From: Novosphingobium jiangmenense
GTDB lineage: Bacteria; Pseudomonadota; Alphaproteobacteria; Sphingomonadales; Sphingomonadaceae
Assembly: GCF_015694345.1 (NCBI RefSeq)
Contig: NZ_JADQDC010000004.1
Coordinates: forward strand, 186,001-250,000
Reading direction: 5' to 3'
DNA: 64,000 nucleotides
Position 1 is the stretch's first letter. Each line of letters opens with the position of its first letter. The translations under genes were made by a program, and so were the position numbers. This document shows, in pieces, positions 48,889 through 57,426 of this stretch. The notes beneath the pieces were generated by a model, which was not told where the DNA came from, ran no database searches, and saw only the letters and a list, made by a program, of their open reading frames with translations.

Positions 48889-50010
48889 TCAGAGCTGCCG
48901 CATGTGCGGCGGAAGCAGCATTCCCTCGCTGTCGGCAGCGATCAGCGGGGCGCACCAGGCCACCGCGCCGAGCCAGATGCACAGGCCTCCGAGCAGCATT
49001 CCCGGCAGGACCCAGGCAAGGCCGAGCAGGCAGAACACGCAGGCCACAAGTACGTAGACGTCGCGCTTGAACAGGCGCTCCAGCGTCAGGGTCACGGTCT
49101 GCAGGACGGGCCGACCATCAAGCCGCTGTTCGAGCGCGGCGCGCAGCACATCGAAGCTGCCGCGCTTCGGACCCATGCGGACGAGCACGCTCATGGCGAT
49201 GATGCCGCTCACCAGCAGCACCACGCAAGCCAGCGCAATCCATGCGTAATCAATGCCATAGGTGCGGATCACGCCGGTCATCAGGCCGATCACGAAGCCG
49301 AGGTTGGCGACCATGTCGCAAGCGGTATCGAGCAGCGCGCCGCGCCGGCTCATCGCCCAGGAAACGCGGGCAATGTCGCCATCGACGCAGTCGGTGACCG
49401 AGACGGCCTGGAACAGGAAGCCGCCTAGCGCCAGCCACTCGACCCCGCCCTGGCCAAGGATCACTGCCATGACCATCGCCAGGGCAAGGGTGAACCAGGT
49501 GATCGGATCGGGGCCGATTCCGAACTTCATCGCCAGCGCCGACATGCGGAACGAGATCGGCCGGTTGATCCACCGCCCCACCGGCCCCTCGGTGGGCTTC
49601 AGCGTCGCGCGCAGCAGGGCCATGACGGTGCCATGGTCGCTGCTCTCGCGGATCAGGCGCGGGTCGCCGGGGACAAGCACCAGCGCCGGGTCCTCGCGCA
49701 GGGCTTCAAGCGCCGCCTTGGTCGGCTGCGCTTCGGCCGGAAGCAGGGCAGTGCCCGGCGGCAAGGGATCGGAAGGCGATACGTAGCTGACCTGCGGCAA
49801 GGACCGGGTGCGCATGGCAAAGCTGCGGTGCCAGTCCTCGGCCACCGGGGAATCGGCCACGATCACGATCGAGGCCGCTCCGACGAGATCGGCGAGAATC
49901 ACCCCGCGCGCCACGCCGCTGATGCCGCCGATGCGGCGACGCAGGTAGGAACTGGCCGGAATCGCGACGGAAAACGGGGTATTCAAGCGTGGGTGCCTCA
50001 TCCAGAGCAT
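48889..50010 (-). CDS. CDP-alcohol phosphotransferase with long N-terminal domain (CDP-AP1)
   Basis: 373 residues. Residues 1-150 form an alpha/beta region (VILADLVGAASIVIVADSPVAED, DPALVLVPGDPRLIRESSDHGTVMALLRATLKPTEGPVGRWINRPIS). The last part is the linker pattern I associate with fused IPCT/DIPPS proteins. The membrane domain then has the complete motif DCVDGDIAR, 8 residues, GALLDTACD (D-x2-DG-x2-AR-x8-G-x3-D-x3-D) and about six helices. It transfers a phospho-alcohol from CDP to an acceptor at the inner membrane. NTPT2 is the next gene downstream. The N-terminal domain may be a decayed nucleotidyltransferase; this is inference. Confidence 0.85.
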   Translation of the reverse strand: MLWMRHPRLNTPFSVAIPASSYLRRRIGGISGVARGVILADLVGAASIVIVADSPVAEDWHRSFAMRTRSLPQVSYVSPSDPLPPGTALLPAEAQPTKAALEALREDPALVLVPGDPRLIRESSDHGTVMALLRATLKPTEGPVGRWINRPISFRMSALAMKFGIGPDPITWFTLALAMVMAVILGQGGVEWLALGGFLFQAVSVTDCVDGDIARVSWAMSRRGALLDTACDMVANLGFVIGLMTGVIRTYGIDYAWIALACVVLLVSGIIAMSVLVRMGPKRGSFDVLRAALEQRLDGRPVLQTVTLTLERLFKRDVYVLVACVFCLLGLAWVLPGMLLGGLCIWLGAVAWCAPLIAADSEGMLLPPHMRQL

Positions 50011-50112
50011 CGGAGGCTCTTTCCACGGCCTATAGACACCGCTACCTGATGCGCCAAGACGGCATCGGCGGGATGCACATTCTGTCTGGCACGGCATCAA
50101 GGGGTCGCACGG

Positions 50113-51045
50113 GTGAACGCGGGGAATCGGACGGGGGCCATCGAACGCCCCAAGCGTCCGCGGGAATTGCAGGACGGGCTGAACTATCACCTCTACCACC
50201 CGCTGGCATGGCGGCTGGCGAGGCTGCTCGCGCATACGCCGCTCACGCCGAACATGGTCTCGGTCTTCGGCGGGCTGCTCGTCGTCGCGGCGGGCGTGGT
50301 CTATTTCAACATGGATTCGACCGGCGGCACCTGGGCGCTCGGCTGGCCGATGGGCGCGATGCTGGGCATGGCGCTGCACATGTCGTGGCACGTGGTCGAC
50401 GGCGCGGACGGCGACCTTGCACGGATCACCGGCAAGTCCAGCCCGATCGGTGAAATGGTCGACGGCGTCTGCGACTATGTCAGCCACATCGTGCTCTATG
50501 TGCTGCTCGCTTTCGTGCTGACCCGCCAGATCGGCTCAGGTGCCGCATGGGCATGGACGCTGGGGGCTGGGGCAAGCCATATCGTCCAGTCCAACCACGT
50601 CGAGGTGCAGCGCCGGTTCTACCAGTACTGGACCTATGCGGTGCCCTGGCTGAACAATGCCAAGGACAACAGCGACGGCGTGTTCGGCTCGCGCGGGCCG
50701 ATTGCCCGGCTGTTCGAGCTGATCACCAAGGGCTACCTGTTCCTCGCCGCGGGTATGACTCCCCACGCCCATCAGGTCGATCAGGCCGTGCGCGGCGCTC
50801 TGGCCACCAGCGATCAGCCAAGGCTCGAGGCGATCCGGGCGGAAGTGGCGCGCGAGCAGAAGCCGCTGCTCAATTTCCTCAAGCTGCTCGGCCCCAACCC
50901 GCGCGCGATCGTGCTGGGTCTGGCGATGATCGCGGGCAGCCCGGTCTATTACTTCTTCTACCAGGTGGTGGTGCTGAACCTGCTGCTGCTGATCTCGGTC
51001 CAGCTGCACAACCGCGCCGCCAAGCGCACGGCTTCCAGAATCTAG
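50113..51045 (+). CDS. CDP-alcohol phosphotransferase (CDP-AP2)
   Basis: 310 residues from GTG. RPRELQDGLNYHLYHPLAWRLARLLAHTPLTPNMVSVFGGLLVV leads into the membrane domain. The catalytic signature is complete: VVDGADGDLARITGKSSPIGEMVDGVCD. After six helices there is a loop with HVEVQRRFYQYWTYAVPWLNNAKDN, then a C-terminal membrane pair (LGLAMIAGSPVYYFFYQVVVLNLLLLI). It is divergent from CDP-AP1 with 102 bp between starts, and convergent with the flippase gene by a 4-bp stop overlap. It and CDP-AP1 probably use different acceptors or donors. Confidence 0.87.
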   Translation: MNAGNRTGAIERPKRPRELQDGLNYHLYHPLAWRLARLLAHTPLTPNMVSVFGGLLVVAAGVVYFNMDSTGGTWALGWPMGAMLGMALHMSWHVVDGADGDLARITGKSSPIGEMVDGVCDYVSHIVLYVLLAFVLTRQIGSGAAWAWTLGAGASHIVQSNHVEVQRRFYQYWTYAVPWLNNAKDNSDGVFGSRGPIARLFELITKGYLFLAAGMTPHAHQVDQAVRGALATSDQPRLEAIRAEVAREQKPLLNFLKLLGPNPRAIVLGLAMIAGSPVYYFFYQVVVLNLLLLISVQLHNRAAKRTASRI

Positions 51046-52544
51046 CTGACGCGGAAGCGATTGAGCGAGAGGACGCCGGGCTGCGCCTTGCGCCAGAGCG
51101 CGACGAACGTGCCGTAGAAGGCAAGCGCGATCAGGGGCGAGACGGCCTTGGTCACCACGGGGTGCGCACCTGCCAGCGCGCTGACCTTGGCAAGGCCGCC
51201 GAGCCAGACGCCGAGAAGCACTGACGTTCCGGCTGCAAGCAGCGGGATCGCGGCGTGGAAGGGATGGGGCCGGACGCCGAGGCCTGAAAGCCAGTGCCGC
51301 CGCATGAACGAGGCGACCAGCGCCGCCAGCAGCATGGCGAAGGCCGCACCGAGGATGCCGTACTGCGGCGTCAGCAGCGGGATGGCGAGCGCGGCGATCA
51401 CGATCAGGATCAGGTTGACCTGCAGCGCCAGGGCCGGACGGCGGTAATAGAGGATCATCTCGGACACGCCGAACGCGCCGTTGACGGTCTCGGCCAGCAC
51501 CATCGCCAGCAGTGCCGCGTAACCGCCTGCGTAATGCGCGCCGAAAAGGTCGAGCAGGGCCTCTCCCGTCGCGGCCATGAGCAGGACGACGCCGAGCTGG
51601 ATCGTCAGGATCACGCGCGTGGCGGCCGCAGTCGCCTTGCCGGTGGCAACGTCGCCATCGGTCATCATCGTGCGCGCGGTCAGCGGAGTGAGGATGCCGT
51701 CGAAGGCCTGCCGAACCTGCAGGATCGGCGTGCGCAACTGGCGCAGCACGCCATAGACGCCGACCGCAGCATCGCCGAGAAGGAAGCCGACGAGATAGAG
51801 ATCGATGCGCTGGGCAAGCGTGGTCAGGAAATCGCTGCCGCTGGCCGGCGCCAGGGCGCGGGCGCGACGGAGCAGTTCGGCCGGGTGCGGACGCCAGCGG
51901 CGCAAGTGGAGCGGACCGAGGCAATGTCTTGCGCTCCACACCGAGAACAGCACCAGCGCGACCGATCCGGCCCAGTAGCCGATGACCATGCCGGTCTGTT
52001 CGAGCCCGATATACCACGCGCCGAAGGCCACCGCGGTCAGCACATAGGGCTCGACAAGGCCCCGCGCGATGACTTCGTAGCGCATCTTGTGGGTCCAGCG
52101 CGTTGCGGCGAGGGCAATGTCGCCGATGACCTGCCCGAGCACCGCCGGTGCGATCAGGGCAAGCGCGAGGCGCAGGCTGTCTGAAACGATCCTGCCCGGC
52201 AGGGCTTCAGCCAGCAGGACCAGCAGCGCCGAGACCACCAGACCCGAAAGGGTGGCAAGCAGGAGCGCGTCGAGCAGGACGTGCGTCGCTCCGCGTGGCT
52301 GTTCGCCTTGCGTCGCCTCTTCCAGCCAGGGAAAGATCATGCGCTTGAGGCCGAGGCTGGCGACGGGGGCGGCGAGTTCGACCATCGCGCTGGCCATGGT
52401 GAACACGCCGTAGTTGGCCGCACCATAGAGCCGTGCGCCGACGTAGAGGAACGAGGCCCGCGCCGCGAAGCGGATCACGAAGCTGAGCGCGTTCGATCCT
52501 GCGCCACGCGCGATAACTGTCTGTGATTGCCGGGGTGCGGTCAT
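51042..52544 (-). CDS. Wzx/MATE-type lipid flippase (polysaccharide biosynthesis protein)
   Basis: 500 residues from MTAPRQSQTVIARGAGSNALSFVIRFAARASFLYVGARLYGAANYG; the first helix pattern is the Polysacc_synt signature. About 12-14 membrane helices are visible. The LGLKRMIFPWLEEATQGE loop and the PILQVRQAFDGILTPLTARTM central region follow the MOP-superfamily layout. These proteins flip lipid-linked sugars or phospholipids across the inner membrane. Context suggests the cargo is the product of the neighbouring CDP-alcohol phosphotransferases (inference). Confidence 0.85.
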   Translation of the reverse strand: MTAPRQSQTVIARGAGSNALSFVIRFAARASFLYVGARLYGAANYGVFTMASAMVELAAPVASLGLKRMIFPWLEEATQGEQPRGATHVLLDALLLATLSGLVVSALLVLLAEALPGRIVSDSLRLALALIAPAVLGQVIGDIALAATRWTHKMRYEVIARGLVEPYVLTAVAFGAWYIGLEQTGMVIGYWAGSVALVLFSVWSARHCLGPLHLRRWRPHPAELLRRARALAPASGSDFLTTLAQRIDLYLVGFLLGDAAVGVYGVLRQLRTPILQVRQAFDGILTPLTARTMMTDGDVATGKATAAATRVILTIQLGVVLLMAATGEALLDLFGAHYAGGYAALLAMVLAETVNGAFGVSEMILYYRRPALALQVNLILIVIAALAIPLLTPQYGILGAAFAMLLAALVASFMRRHWLSGLGVRPHPFHAAIPLLAAGTSVLLGVWLGGLAKVSALAGAHPVVTKAVSPLIALAFYGTFVALWRKAQPGVLSLNRFRVS

Positions 52545-52596
52545 TGCACCGGTGCGCTTGGAGCCAAACGAGCGCGGTGGCAAGTGATCAGGCGGT

Positions 52597-53919
52597 TCAG
52601 GCGGGATCGCGCCTCATGGCGAAGAGGCAGAGCAGCACGACGCCCAGCGACAGCACCTCCATCACGCCCCAGGCCAGCCACTGCGAATGGTTGTAGAGCC
52701 ACACGCCAATGGCCGGTGCGGCGATATAGGCCGCGCCATTGACCGAGGCGACGATTCCGGCGGATTGGCCCTGCTCGGCGGGCGAGACGGCAAGGCTTGC
52801 GCCCGAGGTGAACCCGGGGCGGAACAGGCCGAAGCCCATCGAGGCGATGGCAAAGCCCACCGCGATCGTGTGCAGGTCCTGCCCGGTGGCGACCGGGATG
52901 ATCCCGAGGGCCGCAAGGCCCATGCCCCACAGGGTGGACGTGCGCGGGCCGAGACCGAGCATGGGGATCAGGCCCCATTGCGCGAGTAGTGTCGCCACCG
53001 CGCCGCACATCAGCACCAGGCCGACCGGGCCTGCACCGGCATCCGGGTCGCCGCGCAGGCCGAGCCGGTCAAGCAGCAGGAAGCCGATCACGCCAAGGAC
53101 CATGGCCTGCGCATGGCCACCTATCAGGCCTGCCACGAGCCAGGGGCGCAGGCGGCGATCGGTCCAGCGCAGGCGGTCGATGCCGAGGTGCTGCGGTTCG
53201 GCTTCGGGCAATTCGTCCGGGCTGCCATCGGGATGCTCCTCGACCATGCGCGGGTTGGACGAGGCGCTGAACGGAGCGGACATGACCTCGCCGCGCGCGG
53301 CAAAGCGCGGATCGTCATCGGGCAGGCGGGTGCGCAGCAGGACCAGCACGATGATCCCGAACAGCGCGAACATGGCGAAGGGGCCGACGAGGCCAAGGCC
53401 CGGCAGGATCAGCAGCGGGGCGAGGGCGGGCCCGAGCACTGTGCCGAGGCCGAAGCTCGAGGCCACCAGCGACAGCGCCTTGGTGCGGTCGGCCCGGCCG
53501 GTGCGGCTGGCGACATAGGCCTGCACGGCGGGCGGCGCAGCGGAGCCGAAACCGCCATAGAGCGAACGGGCGAGGGCGAAGAGTGCCATGGTCAGGCCCG
53601 CGCCGAACCAGCCATCTAGGCCGAAGTGCAGGATCATGCCACACAGGGCAAAGGACGAGATGAAGCCGGTGACACCCAGCGCCATCATCGCCTTGCGGCC
53701 GCGACGGTCGGACCGGCGCGCCCAATAGGGTGCCATCATCACCCACAGCAGCGCCGACCACGAATAGGCAAGGCTCACCCAGACGTCGGCAATGCCAAGC
53801 CGGGTGCCGATCGAGGGCATGACCGACTGCATCGCGGTGTTGCCCGCAGCGGTCACCAGCATGACCGCAAAAAGCAGCGCCATGCGCTCCTTCGGCAGGC
53901 GGATCGGTCCTTCGCTCAT
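52597..53919 (-). CDS. Major facilitator superfamily transporter
   Basis: 440 residues, 12 membrane helices in two halves. The MFS motif-A loop is APYWARRSDRRGRKAMMALG between helices 2 and 3. A long cytoplasmic loop (LPDDDPRFAARGEVMSAPFSASSNPRMVEEHPDGSPDELPEAEPQ) separates the halves. Start chosen at MSEGPIRLPKERMALLFAVML, with the open frame to 53970 ignored. Similar to drug/metabolite exporters of the arabinose-efflux type. Substrate unknown. It is upstream of the flippase by 52 bp in the same direction, so they may be co-transcribed. Confidence 0.85.
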   Translation of the reverse strand: MSEGPIRLPKERMALLFAVMLVTAAGNTAMQSVMPSIGTRLGIADVWVSLAYSWSALLWVMMAPYWARRSDRRGRKAMMALGVTGFISSFALCGMILHFGLDGWFGAGLTMALFALARSLYGGFGSAAPPAVQAYVASRTGRADRTKALSLVASSFGLGTVLGPALAPLLILPGLGLVGPFAMFALFGIIVLVLLRTRLPDDDPRFAARGEVMSAPFSASSNPRMVEEHPDGSPDELPEAEPQHLGIDRLRWTDRRLRPWLVAGLIGGHAQAMVLGVIGFLLLDRLGLRGDPDAGAGPVGLVLMCGAVATLLAQWGLIPMLGLGPRTSTLWGMGLAALGIIPVATGQDLHTIAVGFAIASMGFGLFRPGFTSGASLAVSPAEQGQSAGIVASVNGAAYIAAPAIGVWLYNHSQWLAWGVMEVLSLGVVLLCLFAMRRDPA

Positions 53920-54063
53920 CCCTCGGCCCCTTGTCCGGGGATCGAAATTGTCCACGGCTGGTTCATCCATTGCTGACTAGGCCGGGCTAACACTGCTTGC
54001 AATGGCAGGCCAAATTTGCGACCCGCTTGAACCAGCTTGACCGGCAGAGGACCATTTCCTGCA

Positions 54064-54690
54064 ATGACTTCGACCCAGGTGGCGCGTGAGCCTCTTCTTC
54101 AGCGGGCAAAACGCAAGGTGGAACGCTTCGCGGGACCGGCCGGTATCTTCTTCAAGGGCTTCCTCAAGCATCCGGCGATGGTCGGCGCGATTGTCCCTTC
54201 GTCCAACCGCACGATCGAGCGCGTGCTGTCGGTGGTCGACTGGGAAGAATGCCGCCTTTTCGTGGAATACGGCCCGGGCGTGGGCACGTTCTGCCGCCCG
54301 GTGCTGGAAAAGCTGCGCCGCGATGGCCGTCTGATCGTGATCGACACGAACCCTGATTTCATCGCCTACCTGCAGAAGACCATCGGCGACAGCCGATTCA
54401 TCGCCGTGCATGGTTCGGCTGCGGATGTGGAAGAGATCGTCAAGGCGCATGGGTTTGACCATGCCGACTACGTGCTTTCGGGCCTGCCGTTCTCGAACCT
54501 GCCGGAAGGCGTGGGTCCGGCGATCATGGGCGCGACGCATCGCGTGCTGCGCCCGGGCGGGGCATTCCTCGTCTATCAGTACACTGCCCGCGCGCGGGAC
54601 CTGATGGGCCAGTTCTTCCGCCGCATCGACAAGGGCTTCGAGCCGGTCAACATTCCGCCCTGCGTGATCAGCTGGGGCTGGAAGGAATAA
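54064..54690 (+). CDS. Phospholipid N-methyltransferase-like SAM methyltransferase
   Basis: 208 residues from ATG 54064. The N-terminus FAGPAGIFFKGFLKHPAMVGAIVPSSNRTIERVLSVVDW is the pattern of PmtA-type methyltransferases (KHP..VGAIVPSS). The SAM site is LFVEYGPGVGTFCRPVLEKL with VIDTNPDFIAYL; ADYVLSGLPFSNLPEG follows, with GLPF typical of the group. It may methylate the amine headgroup of phosphatidylethanolamine or another lipid. Position by the CDP-alcohol cluster fits lipid modification. Divergent from MFS. Confidence 0.82.
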   Translation: MTSTQVAREPLLQRAKRKVERFAGPAGIFFKGFLKHPAMVGAIVPSSNRTIERVLSVVDWEECRLFVEYGPGVGTFCRPVLEKLRRDGRLIVIDTNPDFIAYLQKTIGDSRFIAVHGSAADVEEIVKAHGFDHADYVLSGLPFSNLPEGVGPAIMGATHRVLRPGGAFLVYQYTARARDLMGQFFRRIDKGFEPVNIPPCVISWGWKE

Positions 54691-54694
54691 TCCC

Positions 54695-55516
54695 TCAGTC
54701 GAAGACCGAGCGGATTTCCGCCGTCGGCGGTCCGGCCAGCTGGCGGTAGACCGCTGCCAGAATCGCGATGAAATAGACCAGGGCGCCCGAGGTGATGGCG
54801 CTCGAGACGGCGGCGGTAAGCACGCGCTGCAGCTCGCCGCCGGTGGTCAGCACCAGCACGACGCCGACCAGCATCATCGCCAGGCCATAGACCACGGCAA
54901 AGACCACCCCCAGCAGCACGAAGAACGCCAGCAGGCGTCCCGAGTTGCCCTGCGTCAGCGCCCACGAACGGCGCAGTGCCTGCACCGGATTGCGCTCGGC
55001 CTCGATCGCCAGCACCGGAGCAACCAGTGCCATGCGCAGGCTGCACCAGATCATCGCCACGAAAGCGGCGAGGATGACGATCGCGCCGATCGCCTGCACC
55101 CCGGTCAGTGCCGCAGCGCTCACCAGCACGAGGAACGCCATGCCGATCGCACCGCCGACGATCAGCTGGGCCAGCATGTACGGCCCAAGGGCGCGGAAGC
55201 CCCGGCTGATCGCCTGCGCCACGGTGGGCCGCTGCGGATCGGTCATCACAATGAGCATCGTGACGGTCCCGGCCATCTGCAGCAGCGTGACGACGATCAG
55301 GAGCGGGAGCGACGAGGTCCACGCTTCGGCCATGATCTCCATCATCTTTCCGGGCGGCGTGCCCGGCGCCATCTGCGGTTCGGGCACGAAGATGGTGAAG
55401 GCGAGGCCCGGCAGCAGGAAGAACACGCCGGCAATGGCCATCAGCATGTCGCGGTTGGTGGCGACGAGGCGAGTGGCGGTCTTCCAGGCGAGGCTGCTGT
55501 CGAGACGGGGTGTCAT
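54695..55516 (-). CDS. Multi-pass membrane protein (glycerophosphodiester-phosphodiesterase membrane-domain type)
   Basis: 273 residues with about seven predicted helices, for example [62 protein letters not shown] and [22 protein letters not shown]. The pattern of two paired helices plus [30 protein letters not shown] is shared with membrane domains annotated as GpdPDase_memb in sphingomonads. No catalytic residues are visible. The stop is 4 bp from the methyltransferase stop (convergent). Function unknown. Confidence 0.7.
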   Translation of the reverse strand: MTPRLDSSLAWKTATRLVATNRDMLMAIAGVFFLLPGLAFTIFVPEPQMAPGTPPGKMMEIMAEAWTSSLPLLIVVTLLQMAGTVTMLIVMTDPQRPTVAQAISRGFRALGPYMLAQLIVGGAIGMAFLVLVSAAALTGVQAIGAIVILAAFVAMIWCSLRMALVAPVLAIEAERNPVQALRRSWALTQGNSGRLLAFFVLLGVVFAVVYGLAMMLVGVVLVLTTGGELQRVLTAAVSSAITSGALVYFIAILAAVYRQLAGPPTAEIRSVFD

Positions 55517-55577
55517 GGCCGGGTCAATAGCAGCGTCGGGCGGCGAGGTCGAACGTCAGTTTTGCCGCCTGCGCCTC

Positions 55578-55606
55578 TTGTCTCACGCGCCTGGCTGCGC
55601 CATCTC
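55578..55606 (+). promoter_or_regulatory. lipB promoter (leaderless layout)
   Basis: TTGTCT, 17 bp, CATCTC, then 7 bp to ATG 55614. The -10 is weak but the geometry equals that of dnaB, mnmG and tsaC. Confidence 0.4.
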
Positions 55607-55613
55607 GCTGGCC

Positions 55614-56282
55614 ATGGCTTTGGACGAGAGCATCGAGATCCGCCGCGAAAGCGCGCAAGTGCCCTATCGCACCGCGCTTGACGAAATGGCGACGCGCAAT
55701 GCCGCGATTGCCGAGGGCAATGCGCAGGAACTGATCTGGCTGCTCGAGCATCCGCCTGTCTACACCGCCGGGACCAGTGCCGCGCCCGACGAATTGCTTG
55801 ATCCGCGTTTCGAGGTGGTCGAGGCGGGGCGGGGCGGGCGCTATACCTATCACGGGCCGGGGCAGCGGGTGGGCTATGTGCTGCTCGACCTGCGCAAGCG
55901 GGCGCGCGATGTGCGCGGCTTCGTCCATGCGCTGGAAGGCTGGGTGATCGAGACGCTGGCCGACTTCGGCGTGGAATCGTGGCGCGCCGAGGGGCGCGTC
56001 GGCATCTGGACCCATGGTGCGGACGGGCGCGAGGCGAAGATCGGCGCGATCGGCGTGCGCATCCGTCGCTGGGTGACGATGCACGGCTTTTCGGTGAACC
56101 TTTCGCCCGATCTCTCGCACTTCGGCGGCATCGTGCCGTGCGGGATCGAGGAATTCGGCGTGACCAGTCTTGCCGCGCTGGGCAGGGAGGTTAAACCGGA
56201 GGCCTGGGACGAGGCGCTGCTCTCGCACCTCGACCGTTTTCTCGAACGTCTGGATACGCCGTGCCCGCCATCAGTCGCCTGA
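55614..56282 (+). CDS. lipB: Octanoyl-[ACP]:protein N-octanoyltransferase
   Basis: 222 residues. Signature [24 protein letters not shown] (residues 83-106), then [65 protein letters not shown]. The Lys in AKIGAIGV and the Cys in PCGI are the catalytic pair. It transfers octanoate to lipoyl domains of 2-oxoacid dehydrogenases. A lipoprotein gene overlaps its end by 22 bp. Confidence 0.95.
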   Translation: MALDESIEIRRESAQVPYRTALDEMATRNAAIAEGNAQELIWLLEHPPVYTAGTSAAPDELLDPRFEVVEAGRGGRYTYHGPGQRVGYVLLDLRKRARDVRGFVHALEGWVIETLADFGVESWRAEGRVGIWTHGADGREAKIGAIGVRIRRWVTMHGFSVNLSPDLSHFGGIVPCGIEEFGVTSLAALGREVKPEAWDEALLSHLDRFLERLDTPCPPSVA

Positions 56283-56548
56283 TTCTCGCCCCGCTTGCAC
56301 TCGGCCTTGCGCTTGGCGGCTGCGGCAAGAAGGCCGACGACAAGGTGGCAACGGCAGCCGGTGGCGAAGTGCTGCCGGGGTCGATCTCGGACGACATGAT
56401 CGACCTCGATACCTCGACAGCGTCACCGCCGCTGGCTGCGGTCCATGCCGAGGCGAAGAAGAAGGCTGCGCCCGAGGCGAGCGATGCGGCCGAGGAGGCG
56501 CCTGCCGAAGCCGCCGCCCCGCCTGCGGATTCAGCCGATCCCCAGTAG
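56261..56548 (+). CDS. Small lipoprotein, Ala/Glu/Lys-rich
   Basis: 95 residues from GTG, overlapping lipB by 22 bp in another frame. The signal [20 protein letters not shown] ends in the lipobox LALGGC at residue 21. The mature part is low-complexity ([25 protein letters not shown]), typical of small surface lipoproteins with a disordered tail. No family recognised. Its end overlaps the CitE-like gene on the other strand by 18 bp. Confidence 0.65.
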   Translation: MPAISRLILAPLALGLALGGCGKKADDKVATAAGGEVLPGSISDDMIDLDTSTASPPLAAVHAEAKKKAAPEASDAAEEAPAEAAAPPADSADPQ

Positions 56549-57412
56549 CTGCTTTGCCATCCTGAGGTGCGGCTGGTCGACCATGCGGCCGTTGTACTGC
56601 AGCGTGCCGGCATAGGGATTTGCCGAGAACAGCGCGACGATGGCCTGGGCTTCGGCCAGTTCCTCCTCGCTCGGCGCGAAGGCGGCGTTGATGATCGGCA
56701 CCTGGCTGGGATGGATCGCCAGCATGCCGGTGAAGCCATCGGCCCTGGCGGCTTCGGCGGCGCGGCGCGTACCGTCCTCGTCGCGGAAATCGTCGTAGAG
56801 CGTGTCGACTGCCCAGACGCCCTTGGCATGGGATACGAGCAGGCACTGCGCGCGGATGAAGCGGAAGGCATCGGTCCATGCGCCTTCGGCATCGCGCTTG
56901 CGGCTGGCGCCAAGCACGGCGGACAGGTCCTCGGCACCCCAGGTCAGCCCGGCAAGGCGCGGCATCGGTTCGTTGACATAGGACGGGATGGTAAGCGCCG
57001 AGCGCGCGGTCTCGCTGACCAGCGGCAGGATCTTCGTCGCCCCGTTGGGCACGCGGTTGCGCTGTTCGAGCTCGTAGATTTCGGCGGCGACCATGCGGAT
57101 CTGGTCGGGGCCCTCGCACTTGGGCAGCATCACGCCGTCGGGGGCACCGGCCATGACGACGGCAAGGTCCTCGCGCCACATGCCGGTCTCGATCGCGTTG
57201 ATCCGCACCCAGCGCGCCAGCGGGCGGTTTTCGGTCACCTGCTGGCGGTGGATCGACAGCCAGTCGCGGGCGAGGACGCGGGCCTGCGGCTTGGCCGCCG
57301 GGGCAACCGCGTCCTCGAGATCGACGATCACCGCATGCGCACCGGTAGACATGGCCTTGCCCAGCTTCTTCTCGCTGTCACCGGGAACGAAGAGCCATGA
57401 TCTTGGCGGCAT
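56531..57412 (-). CDS. CoA ester lyase (CitE/Mcl-like, HpcH/HpaI aldolase family)
   Basis: 293 residues. Start PRSWLFVPGDSEKKLGKAMSTGAHAVIVDLEDAVAP includes the metal-binding DLEDAV strand and the RSxLFxPG CoA-binding loop. RINAIETGMWREDL, GVMLPKCEGPDQI and ILPLVSETARSAL (Glu metal ligand region) follow, then LTWGAEDLSAVLGASRKRDAEG and GMLAIHPSQVPIINAAFAPS. Likely cleaves or makes a beta-hydroxyacyl-CoA such as citramalyl-, malyl- or related CoA. Stand-alone lyases of this kind are common; the substrate is unresolved. Confidence 0.88.
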   Translation of the reverse strand: MPPRSWLFVPGDSEKKLGKAMSTGAHAVIVDLEDAVAPAAKPQARVLARDWLSIHRQQVTENRPLARWVRINAIETGMWREDLAVVMAGAPDGVMLPKCEGPDQIRMVAAEIYELEQRNRVPNGATKILPLVSETARSALTIPSYVNEPMPRLAGLTWGAEDLSAVLGASRKRDAEGAWTDAFRFIRAQCLLVSHAKGVWAVDTLYDDFRDEDGTRRAAEAARADGFTGMLAIHPSQVPIINAAFAPSEEELAEAQAIVALFSANPYAGTLQYNGRMVDQPHLRMAKQLLGIG

Positions 57413-57426
57413 GCGGCATTACTCCA

